A stretch of 64,000 bases of DNA from an uncultured Oscillospiraceae bacterium (GCA_900539425.1 UQBX01000001.1:1-64000), one strand, 5' to 3'. Shown: positions 43,528 through 53,535, counted from the first letter of the stretch. The notes: generated by a model from the letters alone, not told the origin. Numbers and translations: made by a program.

Positions 43528-44447
43528 TGCCTGCATTTTCCGCGCACTTTCTTTTTGCAAAGGAAATGATGGATTTTCTGGAGAAAGAGGCTGATTTTCC
43601 CATAGACAAAAACGCAGTGTTCATCGGCTCGCAGGGGCCAGATATTTTCTTTTTTCACCGCGCTCTGCCATGGCAGAAAGGAAAAACGCTGAGAAAAGCC
43701 GGCTCTGCAATGCACCGCGCGAAATGCGGAGATATTATAGACTGCTTTGAAAGATACTGTAAAAACAGCCAAAACAAAAGCATTGCACAAAGCTATGTTT
43801 ATGGTTTCCTGCTGCACTACGCGCTGGACAGGGTATGCCATCCTTATATTTACTTTATTCAGGAAAGAATTATCAGCAAATTCCCCAAAATGAACAAAAA
43901 TTCAGTTCACAATATGATAGAGCTTTCGCTTGACTCCGTACTTCTCAGTAAAAAAGAACACGCTGAAAGCCCTAAAGCATTTCGAACCGACAGCACGATG
44001 AATTACACAAGTGAGGAACTGAAAGAAGTATCAAAGGTTATAGAATCTGCCGGAAATCTTTTCAAAGAATACAAAATAACGGCTCTCGACGCAGCTCAGG
44101 CAATTGAGGACACCCGCGCTGCTCAGCGGCTTCTTACAGATGCAGGTGGAAAAAAGGAAAAGTTTTTAAAACGTGCTGAGCGATTATTTTTCCCTTTTAC
44201 GGGAAATTTCAGAATTTCCGCTTTTCTGAGAACAGACGACTTGGAAAAAGCAATAAAATATGTTAATATTAATAACAGAATATGGAAATCTCCTTTCAGC
44301 GAAGAACTGAGAAGCGAAAGCTTTGCGCAGCTTTTTGAACTTGCAAAAGCCGATGCTGTTGAGATGATAAAAAGGCTCAACAATGGACTTTGCGGAGAGG
44401 CGGTTACTGACAATATATCATTTTTAACGGGAGTGAAAGTAAAATGA
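43527..44447 (+). CDS. Zinc-dependent phospholipase C-like protein
   Basis: A 306-aa protein with the Zn_dep_PLPC pattern: MPAFSAHFLFAKEM at the start, then FIGSQGPDIFFFHRALPW, and GFLLHYALDRVCHPYI with the conserved His and Asp ligands. There is no signal peptide, so it is probably cytoplasmic and not a secreted toxin; its substrate is unknown. The ATG overlaps the pseudouridine synthase stop by 1 nt, and its stop overlaps the luxS start by 4 nt, so the three are tightly coupled. Confidence 0.82.
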   Translation: MPAFSAHFLFAKEMMDFLEKEADFPIDKNAVFIGSQGPDIFFFHRALPWQKGKTLRKAGSAMHRAKCGDIIDCFERYCKNSQNKSIAQSYVYGFLLHYALDRVCHPYIYFIQERIISKFPKMNKNSVHNMIELSLDSVLLSKKEHAESPKAFRTDSTMNYTSEELKEVSKVIESAGNLFKEYKITALDAAQAIEDTRAAQRLLTDAGGKKEKFLKRAERLFFPFTGNFRISAFLRTDDLEKAIKYVNINNRIWKSPFSEELRSESFAQLFELAKADAVEMIKRLNNGLCGEAVTDNISFLTGVKVK

Positions 44448-44905
44448 AAACAATACCGAGTTTTCAGATTGACCACAATATTTTAAAGAGGGGAATATAT
44501 ATCAGCCGAATTGACGACGATATCACCACCTACGATATTAGAATGAGGGAGCCGAACAAGGGCCCCGTTATGACGAACGCCGCTATGCACACCATTGAGC
44601 ACATTTTTGCAACTTATGTGCGCAACACGGAATTCGGAGACAATATTATTTATTTCGGGCCAATGGGCTGCAGGACGGGATTTTATTTCCTGACCCGCTC
44701 TCTTTCAGACGGATATTCAATTAAACTTATAAAAGAAGCTTTTCAGTTCATTGCCGATTACTGGGGAATGATCCCGGGCGCCACGATGAAAGAATGCGGC
44801 AACTGCAAGGATCACAACCTGGCTCAGGCAAAAGAAGAAGCAAAAGAATTTCTTGAAGTTATAAAGAACTGGACAAAGGATGATCTTAAATACCCCACAG
44901 AATAA
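44444..44905 (+). CDS. luxS: S-ribosylhomocysteine lyase
   Basis: LuxS recycles S-ribosylhomocysteine to homocysteine and releases the precursor of autoinducer-2. Metal ligands are His49 and His53 of HTIEH and the Cys in MKECGNC; the catalytic Cys is in GCRTGF (residue 76). SFQIDHNILKRGIY is the standard start. Length is 153 aa, as expected. It lies at the end of the pseudouridine synthase/phospholipase-like run. Confidence 0.96.
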   Translation: MKTIPSFQIDHNILKRGIYISRIDDDITTYDIRMREPNKGPVMTNAAMHTIEHIFATYVRNTEFGDNIIYFGPMGCRTGFYFLTRSLSDGYSIKLIKEAFQFIADYWGMIPGATMKECGNCKDHNLAQAKEEAKEFLEVIKNWTKDDLKYPTE

Positions 44906-44914
44906 GGAGGTTTT

Positions 44915-45427
44915 ATGCAGCCTTTATTTACAACTCAATCAGTTTACACATATGAGGAGTACAAGCGTTTCAACTTTGTAATTATGAACTTTAAACAGAC
45001 TCTGCCTATCTTAGCGGTTGATATAGTATTACTTGTGTTGATGACGATTACAACCTCTGTTATGAGGACAACGTACGGATACTTCTATCCTGTTGTACGA
45101 TTTTTCTTTTTCATGGCTGTTGCTTTATTTGTATCTTATATATTTGTTCTTTTGGCGGCACTGTTAGGCATAAAAAAGACTTATGAATCAAACAAAACCA
45201 TGAAAAGAAATCCCGTAAGCACTGTTTATTTCTACAATGAACACCTTACTGAGACAAATTCAAAAGGCGCTGTCAATCTTGCATATGCCGATATATACAA
45301 AATAGTAGAGACAAAAACTAATTTCTATATTATGTTGGCAAAGAACAACGGAATTATCATTGTCAAACAAAACTGCACGCCGGAACTTATTATATTTTTA
45401 CAAAATCTGAAAAACACAATAGTTTAA
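44915..45427 (+). CDS. YcxB-like membrane protein
   Basis: A 170-aa protein with two membrane helices (about residues 30-52 and 65-90) and a C-terminal cytoplasmic domain. STVYFYNEHLTETNSKGA, with VNLAYADIYKIVETKTNFYI behind it, matches the C-terminal pattern of YcxB-like proteins of unknown function. It begins 9 nt after luxS with AAGGAGG before the ATG. Confidence 0.7.
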   Translation: MQPLFTTQSVYTYEEYKRFNFVIMNFKQTLPILAVDIVLLVLMTITTSVMRTTYGYFYPVVRFFFFMAVALFVSYIFVLLAALLGIKKTYESNKTMKRNPVSTVYFYNEHLTETNSKGAVNLAYADIYKIVETKTNFYIMLAKNNGIIIVKQNCTPELIIFLQNLKNTIV

Positions 45428-45455
45428 TAATCATAAAAGAGAGGGTTTATTGATT

Positions 45456-46709
45456 ATGAAAAGATTTTTTAAAAACGCCGTTGCGCTTTTAGCAGTACTT
45501 GCTATGCTCATATGCTGCTGTCCGTTGAGCGCACTTGCTTCAGATGACAGCGGATTAAAATTCAATAACGGAAAATTCAAAATTCTTATCCTGTCAGACC
45601 TGCAGGACACAGATGAGCCTCAGCAGGAAACCGTTGACATGATAACATCCGCCATAACAAAGACCGAACCTGATTTGATTGTGCTTCTTGGAGACAATAT
45701 TGCAGGCTGGTGGAAAGGTGTTGACAAGGCAAAAACAGACGAAGCAATTGACGTTATCGGCTCCACTATTGAAAAAAGCGGAGTTCCCTTTGCGCTCGTA
45801 TTCGGAAATCATGACCATGAAGGTCTTGCAAGCGAGGAAAACGGGTACAGCGAGGAATCTGCAAAAGAATACATACTGCACCGCTTTCAGCTTTACGGCG
45901 GCTGCCTTGCTGTTGAGGGTGAAGAAATGACGGGAGTAGGCAACTACAACCTTACTATTAAAGACAGCAACGGTGAAAAAGATATATTCAATCTTTGGTT
46001 CATGGATTCCAACCCGTACACCTCTGACGAAGAAGGCGGCGGCTACGGCTATGTGCACGAAGACCAGACAGAATGGTACAAGAGCGTTTCTAACGAGCTT
46101 AAAGAGAAAAACGGCGGAACTCCCCTGCCCTCTCTTTTATTCCAGCACATTATAGTGCCCGAAGTCTACGATATGCTTACAGAAGTGCCGAAAGGAACTG
46201 ACGGCGCAGTAAGAGGAAACGGCGGCCACGAAGACAAATACTACGTAGCAAATGACGAATATATTTATCAGGGCAGCCTTAACGAGGGCCCCTGCCCGCC
46301 TAATGTAAATCACGGTCAGTTTGACAGCTGGGTTGAACAGGGCGACATTATAGGCGCATTTTTCGGCCACGACCACACAAACGATTTTGCCGGTGAATAC
46401 AAAGGGATAAAGTTAGTTGCGGTTCCCGGAGCAGGATTTTACAGCTACGGCGGTCATCACGGTGTGCGCACTATAACGCTTGACGAAAATAATCTGACTG
46501 ATTTTGAGAGTGAAATTATTCTTTCCGACGATCTGCTTGATTACGATGTTTCAAATTTCTATATTGCAAATCACGGATACAGCGAATACAAAAGCGTATT
46601 TCTGCCCGCTGTTTTCGGCACGATAGGATTAGTGGCAGTAATATGTGTAGTAGTTGCGGCAGTCATTATAATTGCAAAGAAGAAAAAAGGCAGTAAACAG
46701 AAAAAATAA
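45456..46709 (+). CDS. Secreted, membrane-anchored metallophosphoesterase
   Basis: A signal peptide (MKRFFKN...LSALA) leads to a calcineurin-like domain: ILILSDLQDTDEPQQ, LIVLLGDNIAGWW, VFGNHDHEG, FQHIIVPE and FFGHDHTND, all metal-binding blocks. A C-terminal helix near 385-410 is followed by a Lys-rich tail, so the enzyme is held on the outer face of the membrane. Related to purple-acid-phosphatase-like enzymes with unknown substrate. Length is 417 aa from ATG 45456. A terminator follows. Confidence 0.88.
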   Translation: MKRFFKNAVALLAVLAMLICCCPLSALASDDSGLKFNNGKFKILILSDLQDTDEPQQETVDMITSAITKTEPDLIVLLGDNIAGWWKGVDKAKTDEAIDVIGSTIEKSGVPFALVFGNHDHEGLASEENGYSEESAKEYILHRFQLYGGCLAVEGEEMTGVGNYNLTIKDSNGEKDIFNLWFMDSNPYTSDEEGGGYGYVHEDQTEWYKSVSNELKEKNGGTPLPSLLFQHIIVPEVYDMLTEVPKGTDGAVRGNGGHEDKYYVANDEYIYQGSLNEGPCPPNVNHGQFDSWVEQGDIIGAFFGHDHTNDFAGEYKGIKLVAVPGAGFYSYGGHHGVRTITLDENNLTDFESEIILSDDLLDYDVSNFYIANHGYSEYKSVFLPAVFGTIGLVAVICVVVAAVIIIAKKKKGSKQKK

Positions 46710-46726
46710 AATTTAAGCATAACAAA

Positions 46727-46752
46727 AAAGGCTCTGAAATCAGAGCCTTTTT
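46727..46752. terminator. Bidirectional terminator (phosphoesterase/SdpI-like)
   Basis: 8-bp stem GGCTCTGA/TCAGAGCC with flanking A- and T-runs between convergent genes. Confidence 0.9.
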
Positions 46753-46769
46753 ATTATACCATTCAAAAA

Positions 46770-47411
46770 TCATTCTTTATCGTATTCGCTGTTATATGCC
46801 GCAACGGAATAAATTACAGGAACAACAAGGCACAGAATAATGAGTGAAACGGGTGCTGCAACCGAGCCGAGAAAAGAAACAGACATAAGGATACCTGATG
46901 CGCATATCCATACTACGCAGGAAATACCCTGTGTTTTGTATGCTACAGCCGTATTTTTCAATGTAGGAAAAAGCCGTTCAGCAAATGACGGTACTTTTTT
47001 CATAAACGGAACTGAAGCTCCCGCCAGCAAAAGCAGGAGAGAGCACACAGCGCAGAACAGAAATCCTGTGCTGCCGAGAACGCCAAGAGAATATCCTATT
47101 GTTACAAAATAGCAGACATAACTGCATACGGGAATAATCAGCTTGAATAATACCGCTCCCGCAAAAAAAGGAGCTTTAATATTCTGAGCCGCAATACAGC
47201 CAAGCTGAAGCAAAGTCAGAACAACGGGCAGCACAAACAGAAACAGCCTTTTATCCATAAATCCGTCTGCCTGAAAATCGGAATTAAAGTGGACAGCCAT
47301 TTTCTGTTCGAGCTGTGAGTAAAACAAAACGCCTGCAAGCACGGGAGCAAGGCACACAGCGCTTGCCGTAATATCAAACAGCGAAAAGCCTTTTTTATTA
47401 CTCATATTCAT
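46770..47411 (-). CDS. DUF1648/SdpI-like membrane protein
   Basis: A 213-aa protein with six hydrophobic segments. QKMAVHFNSDFQADGFMDKR after the first helix is the DUF1648 signature found in SdpI-type immunity and permease-like proteins. Function unknown; SdpI acts in immunity to a secreted toxin in Bacillus, but nothing here ties this copy to a toxin. It lies 12 nt behind the serine hydrolase gene and is probably co-transcribed. Confidence 0.75.
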   Translation of the reverse strand: MNMSNKKGFSLFDITASAVCLAPVLAGVLFYSQLEQKMAVHFNSDFQADGFMDKRLFLFVLPVVLTLLQLGCIAAQNIKAPFFAGAVLFKLIIPVCSYVCYFVTIGYSLGVLGSTGFLFCAVCSLLLLLAGASVPFMKKVPSFAERLFPTLKNTAVAYKTQGISCVVWICASGILMSVSFLGSVAAPVSLIILCLVVPVIYSVAAYNSEYDKE

Positions 47412-47423
47412 ATCTGCCTTATA

Positions 47424-49010
47424 TCAGACAAATCTGCCGCTGAAATCAGGCTCAAGCAGAGGAAGCCCAAGGTCATGAACTGCATTTTCTATAAAATTTT
47501 GGGCGGCACGCGGTTTTGCCGGCATGCCCATAAATGTAAGATAGTAAAGGGTAAGCTCCTCAAATGTGGGGGTCATTTCATTCTTCACCTTTACCTTATC
47601 TTCCGAGAACTCAAATGTAAACTTCCTTACATGGGCTGTTTCTATCGGTCTTATCCAGAGTTTGAGTGTTCCGTCCTCCTGCCAAGCCGCCTTTGAATAT
47701 GTATGATAGTGAAGATCGCCCAAAGTTATCTCACTCACTCCGTATTCCCCATTCATTCCGGCGCGAATTACATTTGTATAATCTTTTTCACGCCAGGTTA
47801 AAGAAAGGCCGTCATCGTCAAACTCAAGTTTCATTTCTTCTATATTTCCGGGCTTTTTGTAAAGCATATTAAGAACGGAAATTGATATAACGGATGTGTA
47901 TTTATTTGTTTTGCATTTTATAGTCCTGCCGCTGACCCTCTTTTCCGCCCCGGCATTTCTGGGCATTGCCGGCAGATTCTCTACAGCGCAGTTCTCAATA
48001 GCTTTAAGCAGTTCTGCATGTTGTGCCTCGTTTTCAGGAAGCGGGTCATTTTCAAAACACTGCGGAAAATATTTCCAAAATACTTTCATTACCTTATAAT
48101 CCTCTGATTCGCCGCAGTTGAGTACAACAAGTGCGTCATATTCGGGGAACATAAAGCAACGCTGACCGAAAAGTCCGTCTGCCCTAAAGCTGTCGGAAAC
48201 AGGGTTACGCCAGAACTGATATCCGTAGCCGCACATATTGTCAATAAATCCGTCATGAACGGAATCGGTATGCTTTGCGGTTGCCGTTTTAACCCATTCA
48301 GCAGGTATAAGCTGAGTACCGTCTATCCATTTGCCGCCGTGAATATACGGCAGGAAGAATTTTGCAATATCCTCAGATTTCATATAAAGTCCCCAGCCGC
48401 CTGCGCAATAGCCGTTTCCGTCTGTTTCCCAGAAAGGCTTTTCGATACCGAGCGGGCGGAACATTTTTTCATCAAGATAATCGATGATGCTTTTGCCTGT
48501 AACACGGGAAACTATTGCCGAAAGCATAAAAGTGTTTTCGGAGATGTAATTGAATTTTGACCCGGGAGGCATAAAAAACGGAGCGTCAAAATACTGCCTT
48601 ATCCAATCGTGGCTGTCCTTCTCCTCAAGAAAAGTAACAAGCTTATCAGAACGCATAGTCAGCAGCATATCTACTGTGAGGCTTCTGTTCGGATACAGTT
48701 TTGCGTTTTTATATTCGGGGAAAAACTTATACACCTTATCGTCTGTTTTAAGCAGACCGTCAGCAACGGCAAAACCAACTGCCGTTGAAGTTACGGATTT
48801 GCTCATTGAATAAAGAACATGGGGATAATCCGCAGAATACGGTTTAAAGAAACCCTGCGCGCAGACTTTATCGTGCCTTACAACCGTAAAGCTCTGCAGG
48901 CCGAGCTTTTTTTCATTTATTTCATCTATGAATGCTTTTATGGCGCCGCTTTTTATACCGACGCTCTCGGGGGTAACGTGCTGAAGCTGTGTATTTTCTA
49001 ACTTTTTCAT
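47424..49010 (-). CDS. Serine hydrolase, beta-lactamase class C family
   Basis: A 528-aa protein of the penicillin-binding/class C beta-lactamase fold. The catalytic SMSK tetrad is in VLYSMSKSVTSTA, the second motif is in NYISENTF (Y-x-E-N variant of YxN), and a later HGGKWIDG region holds the third element. The C-terminal 180 residues are beta-rich and unassigned. No signal peptide is apparent, so it may be cytoplasmic; activity (esterase or peptidase) is unknown. The start at 49010 has GGGAG about 9 nt upstream. Confidence 0.85.
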   Translation of the reverse strand: MKKLENTQLQHVTPESVGIKSGAIKAFIDEINEKKLGLQSFTVVRHDKVCAQGFFKPYSADYPHVLYSMSKSVTSTAVGFAVADGLLKTDDKVYKFFPEYKNAKLYPNRSLTVDMLLTMRSDKLVTFLEEKDSHDWIRQYFDAPFFMPPGSKFNYISENTFMLSAIVSRVTGKSIIDYLDEKMFRPLGIEKPFWETDGNGYCAGGWGLYMKSEDIAKFFLPYIHGGKWIDGTQLIPAEWVKTATAKHTDSVHDGFIDNMCGYGYQFWRNPVSDSFRADGLFGQRCFMFPEYDALVVLNCGESEDYKVMKVFWKYFPQCFENDPLPENEAQHAELLKAIENCAVENLPAMPRNAGAEKRVSGRTIKCKTNKYTSVISISVLNMLYKKPGNIEEMKLEFDDDGLSLTWREKDYTNVIRAGMNGEYGVSEITLGDLHYHTYSKAAWQEDGTLKLWIRPIETAHVRKFTFEFSEDKVKVKNEMTPTFEELTLYYLTFMGMPAKPRAAQNFIENAVHDLGLPLLEPDFSGRFV

Positions 49011-49043
49011 AGCTTTTTCTCCCAACAGTTTTATTATAGTTTT

Positions 49044-49072
49044 ATATTAACCCAAGAGGAAAATATTTGCAA
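49044..49072 (-). promoter_or_regulatory. Promoter of the serine hydrolase gene
   Basis: Minus strand TTGCAA, 17-bp spacer, TAATAT. Confidence 0.65.
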
Positions 49073-49156
49073 CTAAATCATTACAAAGATAATTATTTTG
49101 TAACAATTGATTAATTTCATGGCAAAATATACTTTATCGCATTTTAAATGTAGATG

Positions 49157-49185
49157 TTGAAAATCATTTAATTATGTTATAAAAT
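49157..49185 (+). promoter_or_regulatory. Promoter of the nucleotide-sugar dehydratase gene
   Basis: TTGAAA, 17-bp spacer, TAAAAT. Confidence 0.6.
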
Positions 49186-49233
49186 ATTATATATACGTAC
49201 TATTTATCTATTTAAAAGATTACGGAGTCATAT

Positions 49234-51129
49234 ATGAAAGAGGAAAGAACGCTTAAAATAACTGCTCTGTGCAAAAAGGCTGTATTTGTAATTGTTGATT
49301 TTATTTTATTCTTTATTGCAAATACCGCAATCGTATACCTTACAATGGGCGGGCATGTCCGTGCCACTGATTACAGTGATATACTTTTCAATTATATCCA
49401 TTTATTTCTGACGCTTGCTGTTTTATACCTTATAAACAAAGTACTTGACCTGTACCGAAGCGTATGGACTTTTGCCGGCGTTGATGAAATTGCCAGAAAT
49501 CTTGTGGCGGCACTGCTTTCTTCCTTCTCTCTTTTCATTATAGACAGAGTTATATTTGCAAAGCTGATTCACTCACCCGGATGGCTGCCGTTTTATGCAT
49601 ATTTTCTCATGTTCGTGCTTGAATTTGTTGCGCTTTGCATACCAAGAATAGGATTCAGAATTTTCAAAAGATACACCACCAGAGCGTCAAGTATTTCAGG
49701 CAAACACAAGCGTGTAATGATAGTCGGCGCCGGTTTTATGGGCGATTTCTTTATAAATGAGCTTATAATGAACAACTACAAAGACGGCTATCCCGTGCTT
49801 GCTGTTGATGACAACCCCGTTAAACTTCACAAGAGGATAAACGGAGTTAAAGTGCGCGGAACCTGCGCTGAAATTCCGGAGCTTGCGAAAAAATATGATA
49901 TTGATGTAATCATGATATGTCTGCCGTCTGCGTCAAGAACAAGGCAGAAAGAGATAATCAACATCGCAATGCAGACTAAATGCGCGATCAAGATTTCTCC
50001 ATCTGTAAACGAATTTCTTGAAGACGGAGCAAAAGCAAGAAAGATAAGAAATATAGAAATAAAAGACCTTCTTGCCCGCCCCGAAGTAAAGCTTGATAAA
50101 AAAGTCTGCCGCTATCTTATAGGAAAGACCGTGCTTGTAACAGGGGGCGGCGGCTCAATAGGCTCAGAACTTTGCAAGCAGGTGGCAAGGTATTCTCCCA
50201 AATCCATAATCATTTTTGATATTTACGAAAACTGCGCTTTTGAGCTTGAAAATGACCTCAGAAATAAATACGGAGATCAGATAGACGTTCATATCAGAAT
50301 AGGTTCCGTCAGAGATAAGTACAGGCTTCGCGAGGTGTTTGATGAATTCAGACCCGATGTTGTTTTCCACGCCGCGGCTCACAAACACGTGCCGCTTATG
50401 GAAAGCAGTCCGTGTGAAGCTGTTAAAAATAATGTTTTCGGAACGCTCAATGTTGCAGAGATATGTGACGAATACAAAGTTTCAAGAATGGTTACCCTTT
50501 CAACTGACAAGGCTGTTAACCCAACAAATGTTATGGGCTGCACAAAACGCATAACCGAACTTGTTGTGCAGTATATGAATACTGTAAGCAAAAACACAGT
50601 ATACGCAGCCGTGCGTTTCGGAAATGTTCTCGGCTCACACGGTTCTGTAATACCGATATTCAAAAAGCAGATTGAAGAAGGCGGCCCCATAACACTTACC
50701 CACCCTGATATTGAAAGATATTTTATGACGATACCCGAAGCGGCTCAGCTTGTATGCCAAGCAGGCGGACTTGCAAAGGGCGGAGAGGTATTTGTGCTTG
50801 ATATGGGCGAGCCCGTAAAAATCAAGGATCTTGCCGTAAATATGATAAAACTGGCAGGGTACGAAGTTGATGATATCGGAATAAAGATAACGGGTCTGCG
50901 CCCGGGCGAAAAAATGTATGAGGAACTTGCTCTTGAGAGTGAAATGGAAACAAGAAGCAAAACTGCACTTGAAAAGATATTTGTAACTCAGCCTATTGAA
51001 ATCAACGATGACAAGTTCAAAAATATGCTGAACGACCTTGATAAGGTTGATGAGGAAAATGTAAGAGAAATACTCAAGAAATATGTTCCGAATTATCAGC
51101 CTGCGGAAAATTCAGGTGAAGAATACTAA
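49234..51129 (+). CDS. Membrane nucleoside-diphosphate-sugar 4,6-dehydratase (CapD/PglF type)
   Basis: A 631-aa protein: four to five N-terminal helices (to about residue 140), a first Rossmann domain (KRVMIVGAGFMGD), and a catalytic second Rossmann domain with VLVTGGGGSIGSELC, DVVFHAAAHKHVPLME, STDKAVNPTNVMGCTKRI (catalytic TDK in place of the YxxxK dehydrogenase Tyr) and GLRPGEKMYEEL. Such enzymes convert UDP-GlcNAc to 4-keto-6-deoxy sugars for capsule or glycan synthesis. It is a single gene here, without glycosyltransferases beside it. Confidence 0.92.
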   Translation: MKEERTLKITALCKKAVFVIVDFILFFIANTAIVYLTMGGHVRATDYSDILFNYIHLFLTLAVLYLINKVLDLYRSVWTFAGVDEIARNLVAALLSSFSLFIIDRVIFAKLIHSPGWLPFYAYFLMFVLEFVALCIPRIGFRIFKRYTTRASSISGKHKRVMIVGAGFMGDFFINELIMNNYKDGYPVLAVDDNPVKLHKRINGVKVRGTCAEIPELAKKYDIDVIMICLPSASRTRQKEIINIAMQTKCAIKISPSVNEFLEDGAKARKIRNIEIKDLLARPEVKLDKKVCRYLIGKTVLVTGGGGSIGSELCKQVARYSPKSIIIFDIYENCAFELENDLRNKYGDQIDVHIRIGSVRDKYRLREVFDEFRPDVVFHAAAHKHVPLMESSPCEAVKNNVFGTLNVAEICDEYKVSRMVTLSTDKAVNPTNVMGCTKRITELVVQYMNTVSKNTVYAAVRFGNVLGSHGSVIPIFKKQIEEGGPITLTHPDIERYFMTIPEAAQLVCQAGGLAKGGEVFVLDMGEPVKIKDLAVNMIKLAGYEVDDIGIKITGLRPGEKMYEELALESEMETRSKTALEKIFVTQPIEINDDKFKNMLNDLDKVDEENVREILKKYVPNYQPAENSGEEY

Positions 51130-51149
51130 TTAAATAAAGTATAACATAT

Positions 51150-51183
51150 TGCCTGCGCGCATTTGCGTTGCAGGCATTTTTTT
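51150..51183 (+). terminator. Intrinsic terminator after the dehydratase gene
   Basis: TGCCTGC/GCAGGCA stem, extended inside by CGC/GCG, followed by seven T. Confidence 0.85.
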
Positions 51184-51344
51184 ATAAAAATATATTAGTA
51201 CCATTATAAAACATGTTATTTGCAGTTTTTAAATTTAATAGTGACTTTAATGAAATAATATGATATTCTGAAATTACAAGGATATTCCAATTATTTTGCT
51301 CTGATTTTAGTCTGTAAGCAAACCTTAAATAAACGGTGAAAAAT

Positions 51345-52340
51345 ATGAAATTATGCAAAAAAATATTATCGGCGCTGTTGATACTGGTACTCACCTGCTC
51401 ATTTTCGGCGTGCAAAGAAAAAACAATTAATAACAACAGCACAACTTCTGCTAAAGAAGAACAGCAAAACTCTTCGAGCACGCCAAATTACGGGCTGTCA
51501 GCAGGATTTACTGAAGGCGATAATGTTTCTCTTACTTATAACGGAAAACCGCTCTCATTCGAATACAGCCTTTATAACCCCGAAGCTCCTGCAGAATGGG
51601 GCATTGAGGTATATGTTGACGGAATTTTGCAAAATATAACCGTTTATTCCGAAAACATATCTGTGGCTCAAAATACAAATATGTATACTACCAGTCTTGA
51701 AAACGGTGAGCGTGAGATAATAAGAATAGAATTTATGCCTAACACAGGAAAAGCGGGAGAAACGCTGGAGCTTAACGTTTGCTCTTTTCTTAATCCCGAT
51801 TATATGATAGATGGAACAGACTACACGAGTTTTTTGCCGTTTCACAGGCTGAGCCCGGGATACACGATGAAGATACAGATGAACAAGGATGCACAGGACC
51901 CTGTAAAAGTTTCTGAATTTAAAGGCGAGTACACAGAAGTGCCGCAGGAAATAATGGACAGTTTTAATTCCGTAAACAGCAGTAACGAAATAGAAAATGT
52001 ATTTGACCGCCAGCAGATTTTTGATGTCTGCAAATCAAGCGAAGACGAAAGCGTAATAAACCTCAGTGGCAAAAAGGACACACTAAAAGTTTTCGGTTAC
52101 GGCAAACCGGGCACATACAGGATTTCGGTATACATCAACAACCAAATAATCAGAGCGTTTGACGGCGAATATTACTGTGACGCCGAAGTTAAGAAAGGGC
52201 AGAAATTTCAGATAGATATTCCTGTTGAGGCGGAAAGCGAAAAGAACCACATTTATGTTGTGGTACTTGAACTCAGCGGCGACAGCGACGTAACAAACAA
52301 TTACATTAAATCAAGCACAAAACTGCTTCTGGTAAATTAA
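51345..52340 (+). CDS. Lipoprotein of unknown function
   Basis: A 331-aa protein with a lipoprotein signal peptide: the lipobox is LTCSFSAC near residue 22, followed by a Lys/Asn/Ser-rich linker. The rest is beta-rich (GYGKPGTYRISVYINNQ near the end), suggesting immunoglobulin-like domains. I recognise no family. A GGTGA site precedes the ATG. It is 4 nt upstream of a second lipoprotein gene, so the two are probably made together. Confidence 0.7.
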   Translation: MKLCKKILSALLILVLTCSFSACKEKTINNNSTTSAKEEQQNSSSTPNYGLSAGFTEGDNVSLTYNGKPLSFEYSLYNPEAPAEWGIEVYVDGILQNITVYSENISVAQNTNMYTTSLENGEREIIRIEFMPNTGKAGETLELNVCSFLNPDYMIDGTDYTSFLPFHRLSPGYTMKIQMNKDAQDPVKVSEFKGEYTEVPQEIMDSFNSVNSSNEIENVFDRQQIFDVCKSSEDESVINLSGKKDTLKVFGYGKPGTYRISVYINNQIIRAFDGEYYCDAEVKKGQKFQIDIPVEAESEKNHIYVVVLELSGDSDVTNNYIKSSTKLLLVN

Positions 52341-52344
52341 CATT

Positions 52345-53457
52345 ATGAAAAGATTTTATATATTTTTAATACTGATTATAATTTCAGCCCTTTTCTTTGG
52401 ATGCTCTTCATCTGAAAAAACGCCCTCAGAAAATACAACACTTACTCAAAGCGAAAATCAAAACAGTGTTTATTCACAAAAAAAAGCATATATAGAAAAC
52501 TGTTACCCGCAAAGCATTTTTGCAGACAACAACACCGTTACCTCTTTGATGTATGACGAAAATGCGCAAAAGATAATACTTGCACGAATAAACAGCGATA
52601 CCGCTGTATATATTGACGACGATTTCTCCGTAACATGCAAAACTGAGCAGACAGACCGTGCAACAGCTGTGATAGATTTCGGCAAAAACAAAGCGGTCAG
52701 GCTTTATGATAACAACAATTTAACAAGAACGGGTGAATATGATCTATCGCCTTATTATGAAAATTCGGTTCTTAAAACATATACAGGCAGTGACATAATT
52801 ATTTCTCAAAATGCAGAAATTGCATTTTTTGTTGACATGAATGAAAAACAATATATCTACTATTTACAATCCCCTGACAGTGAGGCACAGGTGATTTATG
52901 AATTCAACAGGTTAAGCTATTCAGATAATGAAATATCATATATTACACGTTTGCTTTGCCTCACAGATGATAAGCTTTACTTTGAGGGAGCTATATCCGA
53001 AAACGGTTTTTCATCTAACAAAGCTGCACTCGGATACATCAATATAAATAACGGCGAAATAACAGAATTAACCAGAGAAACTGCCGTAAGTTTTTATGTC
53101 TGTGGAAAAACAATATATTCACAGGACTACCAATTAAACTCATCAGACACGGGAAGCGGCAGCATATTTATTTATGACACTGAAACAAATACATCACATA
53201 CCGTTAAAACAGAAAAACCGGCAGAAAGCCTAAACTGCAAGGCATCTGCAAACGGAAAAATTCTGTGCACACTTCAAAACGGAGCCAATAATTCCATCAT
53301 AACAATTTATAATGCAAAATCAGGCAAAGTTATAAAAAGCGCAGAAACAACGCCTGATTATATTGCTGACATGCTATGTATTGACGGTGAAAGCAGGACA
53401 ATTTATATGCCAAACAGCAATACTAACTTTAAAAATATTTCAAAGCTCAGTTTTTAG
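52345..53457 (+). CDS. Lipoprotein with possible beta-propeller-like repeats
   Basis: A 370-aa protein with a signal peptide and lipobox SALFFGC near residue 20, then a Ser/Glu/Asn-rich linker. The remainder shows alternating short beta strands with repeated ANGKILCTLQNG- and DDKLYFEGA-like turns, which suggests a propeller, but no family is recognised. It directly follows the preceding lipoprotein gene and both are AT-rich. Confidence 0.65.
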   Translation: MKRFYIFLILIIISALFFGCSSSEKTPSENTTLTQSENQNSVYSQKKAYIENCYPQSIFADNNTVTSLMYDENAQKIILARINSDTAVYIDDDFSVTCKTEQTDRATAVIDFGKNKAVRLYDNNNLTRTGEYDLSPYYENSVLKTYTGSDIIISQNAEIAFFVDMNEKQYIYYLQSPDSEAQVIYEFNRLSYSDNEISYITRLLCLTDDKLYFEGAISENGFSSNKAALGYININNGEITELTRETAVSFYVCGKTIYSQDYQLNSSDTGSGSIFIYDTETNTSHTVKTEKPAESLNCKASANGKILCTLQNGANNSIITIYNAKSGKVIKSAETTPDYIADMLCIDGESRTIYMPNSNTNFKNISKLSF

Positions 53458-53535
53458 TAACAACTAATGGTAATTCCATTTTATTTGCAGAAAATTTTAT
53501 ATAAATATTAACGACAGATAAAATAAAAATAAAAA

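Noticed and set aside
46770..47411. SdpI-type toxin immunity system
   Set aside because: DUF1648 alone is not enough; no small secreted toxin or SdpR-like regulator is adjacent.
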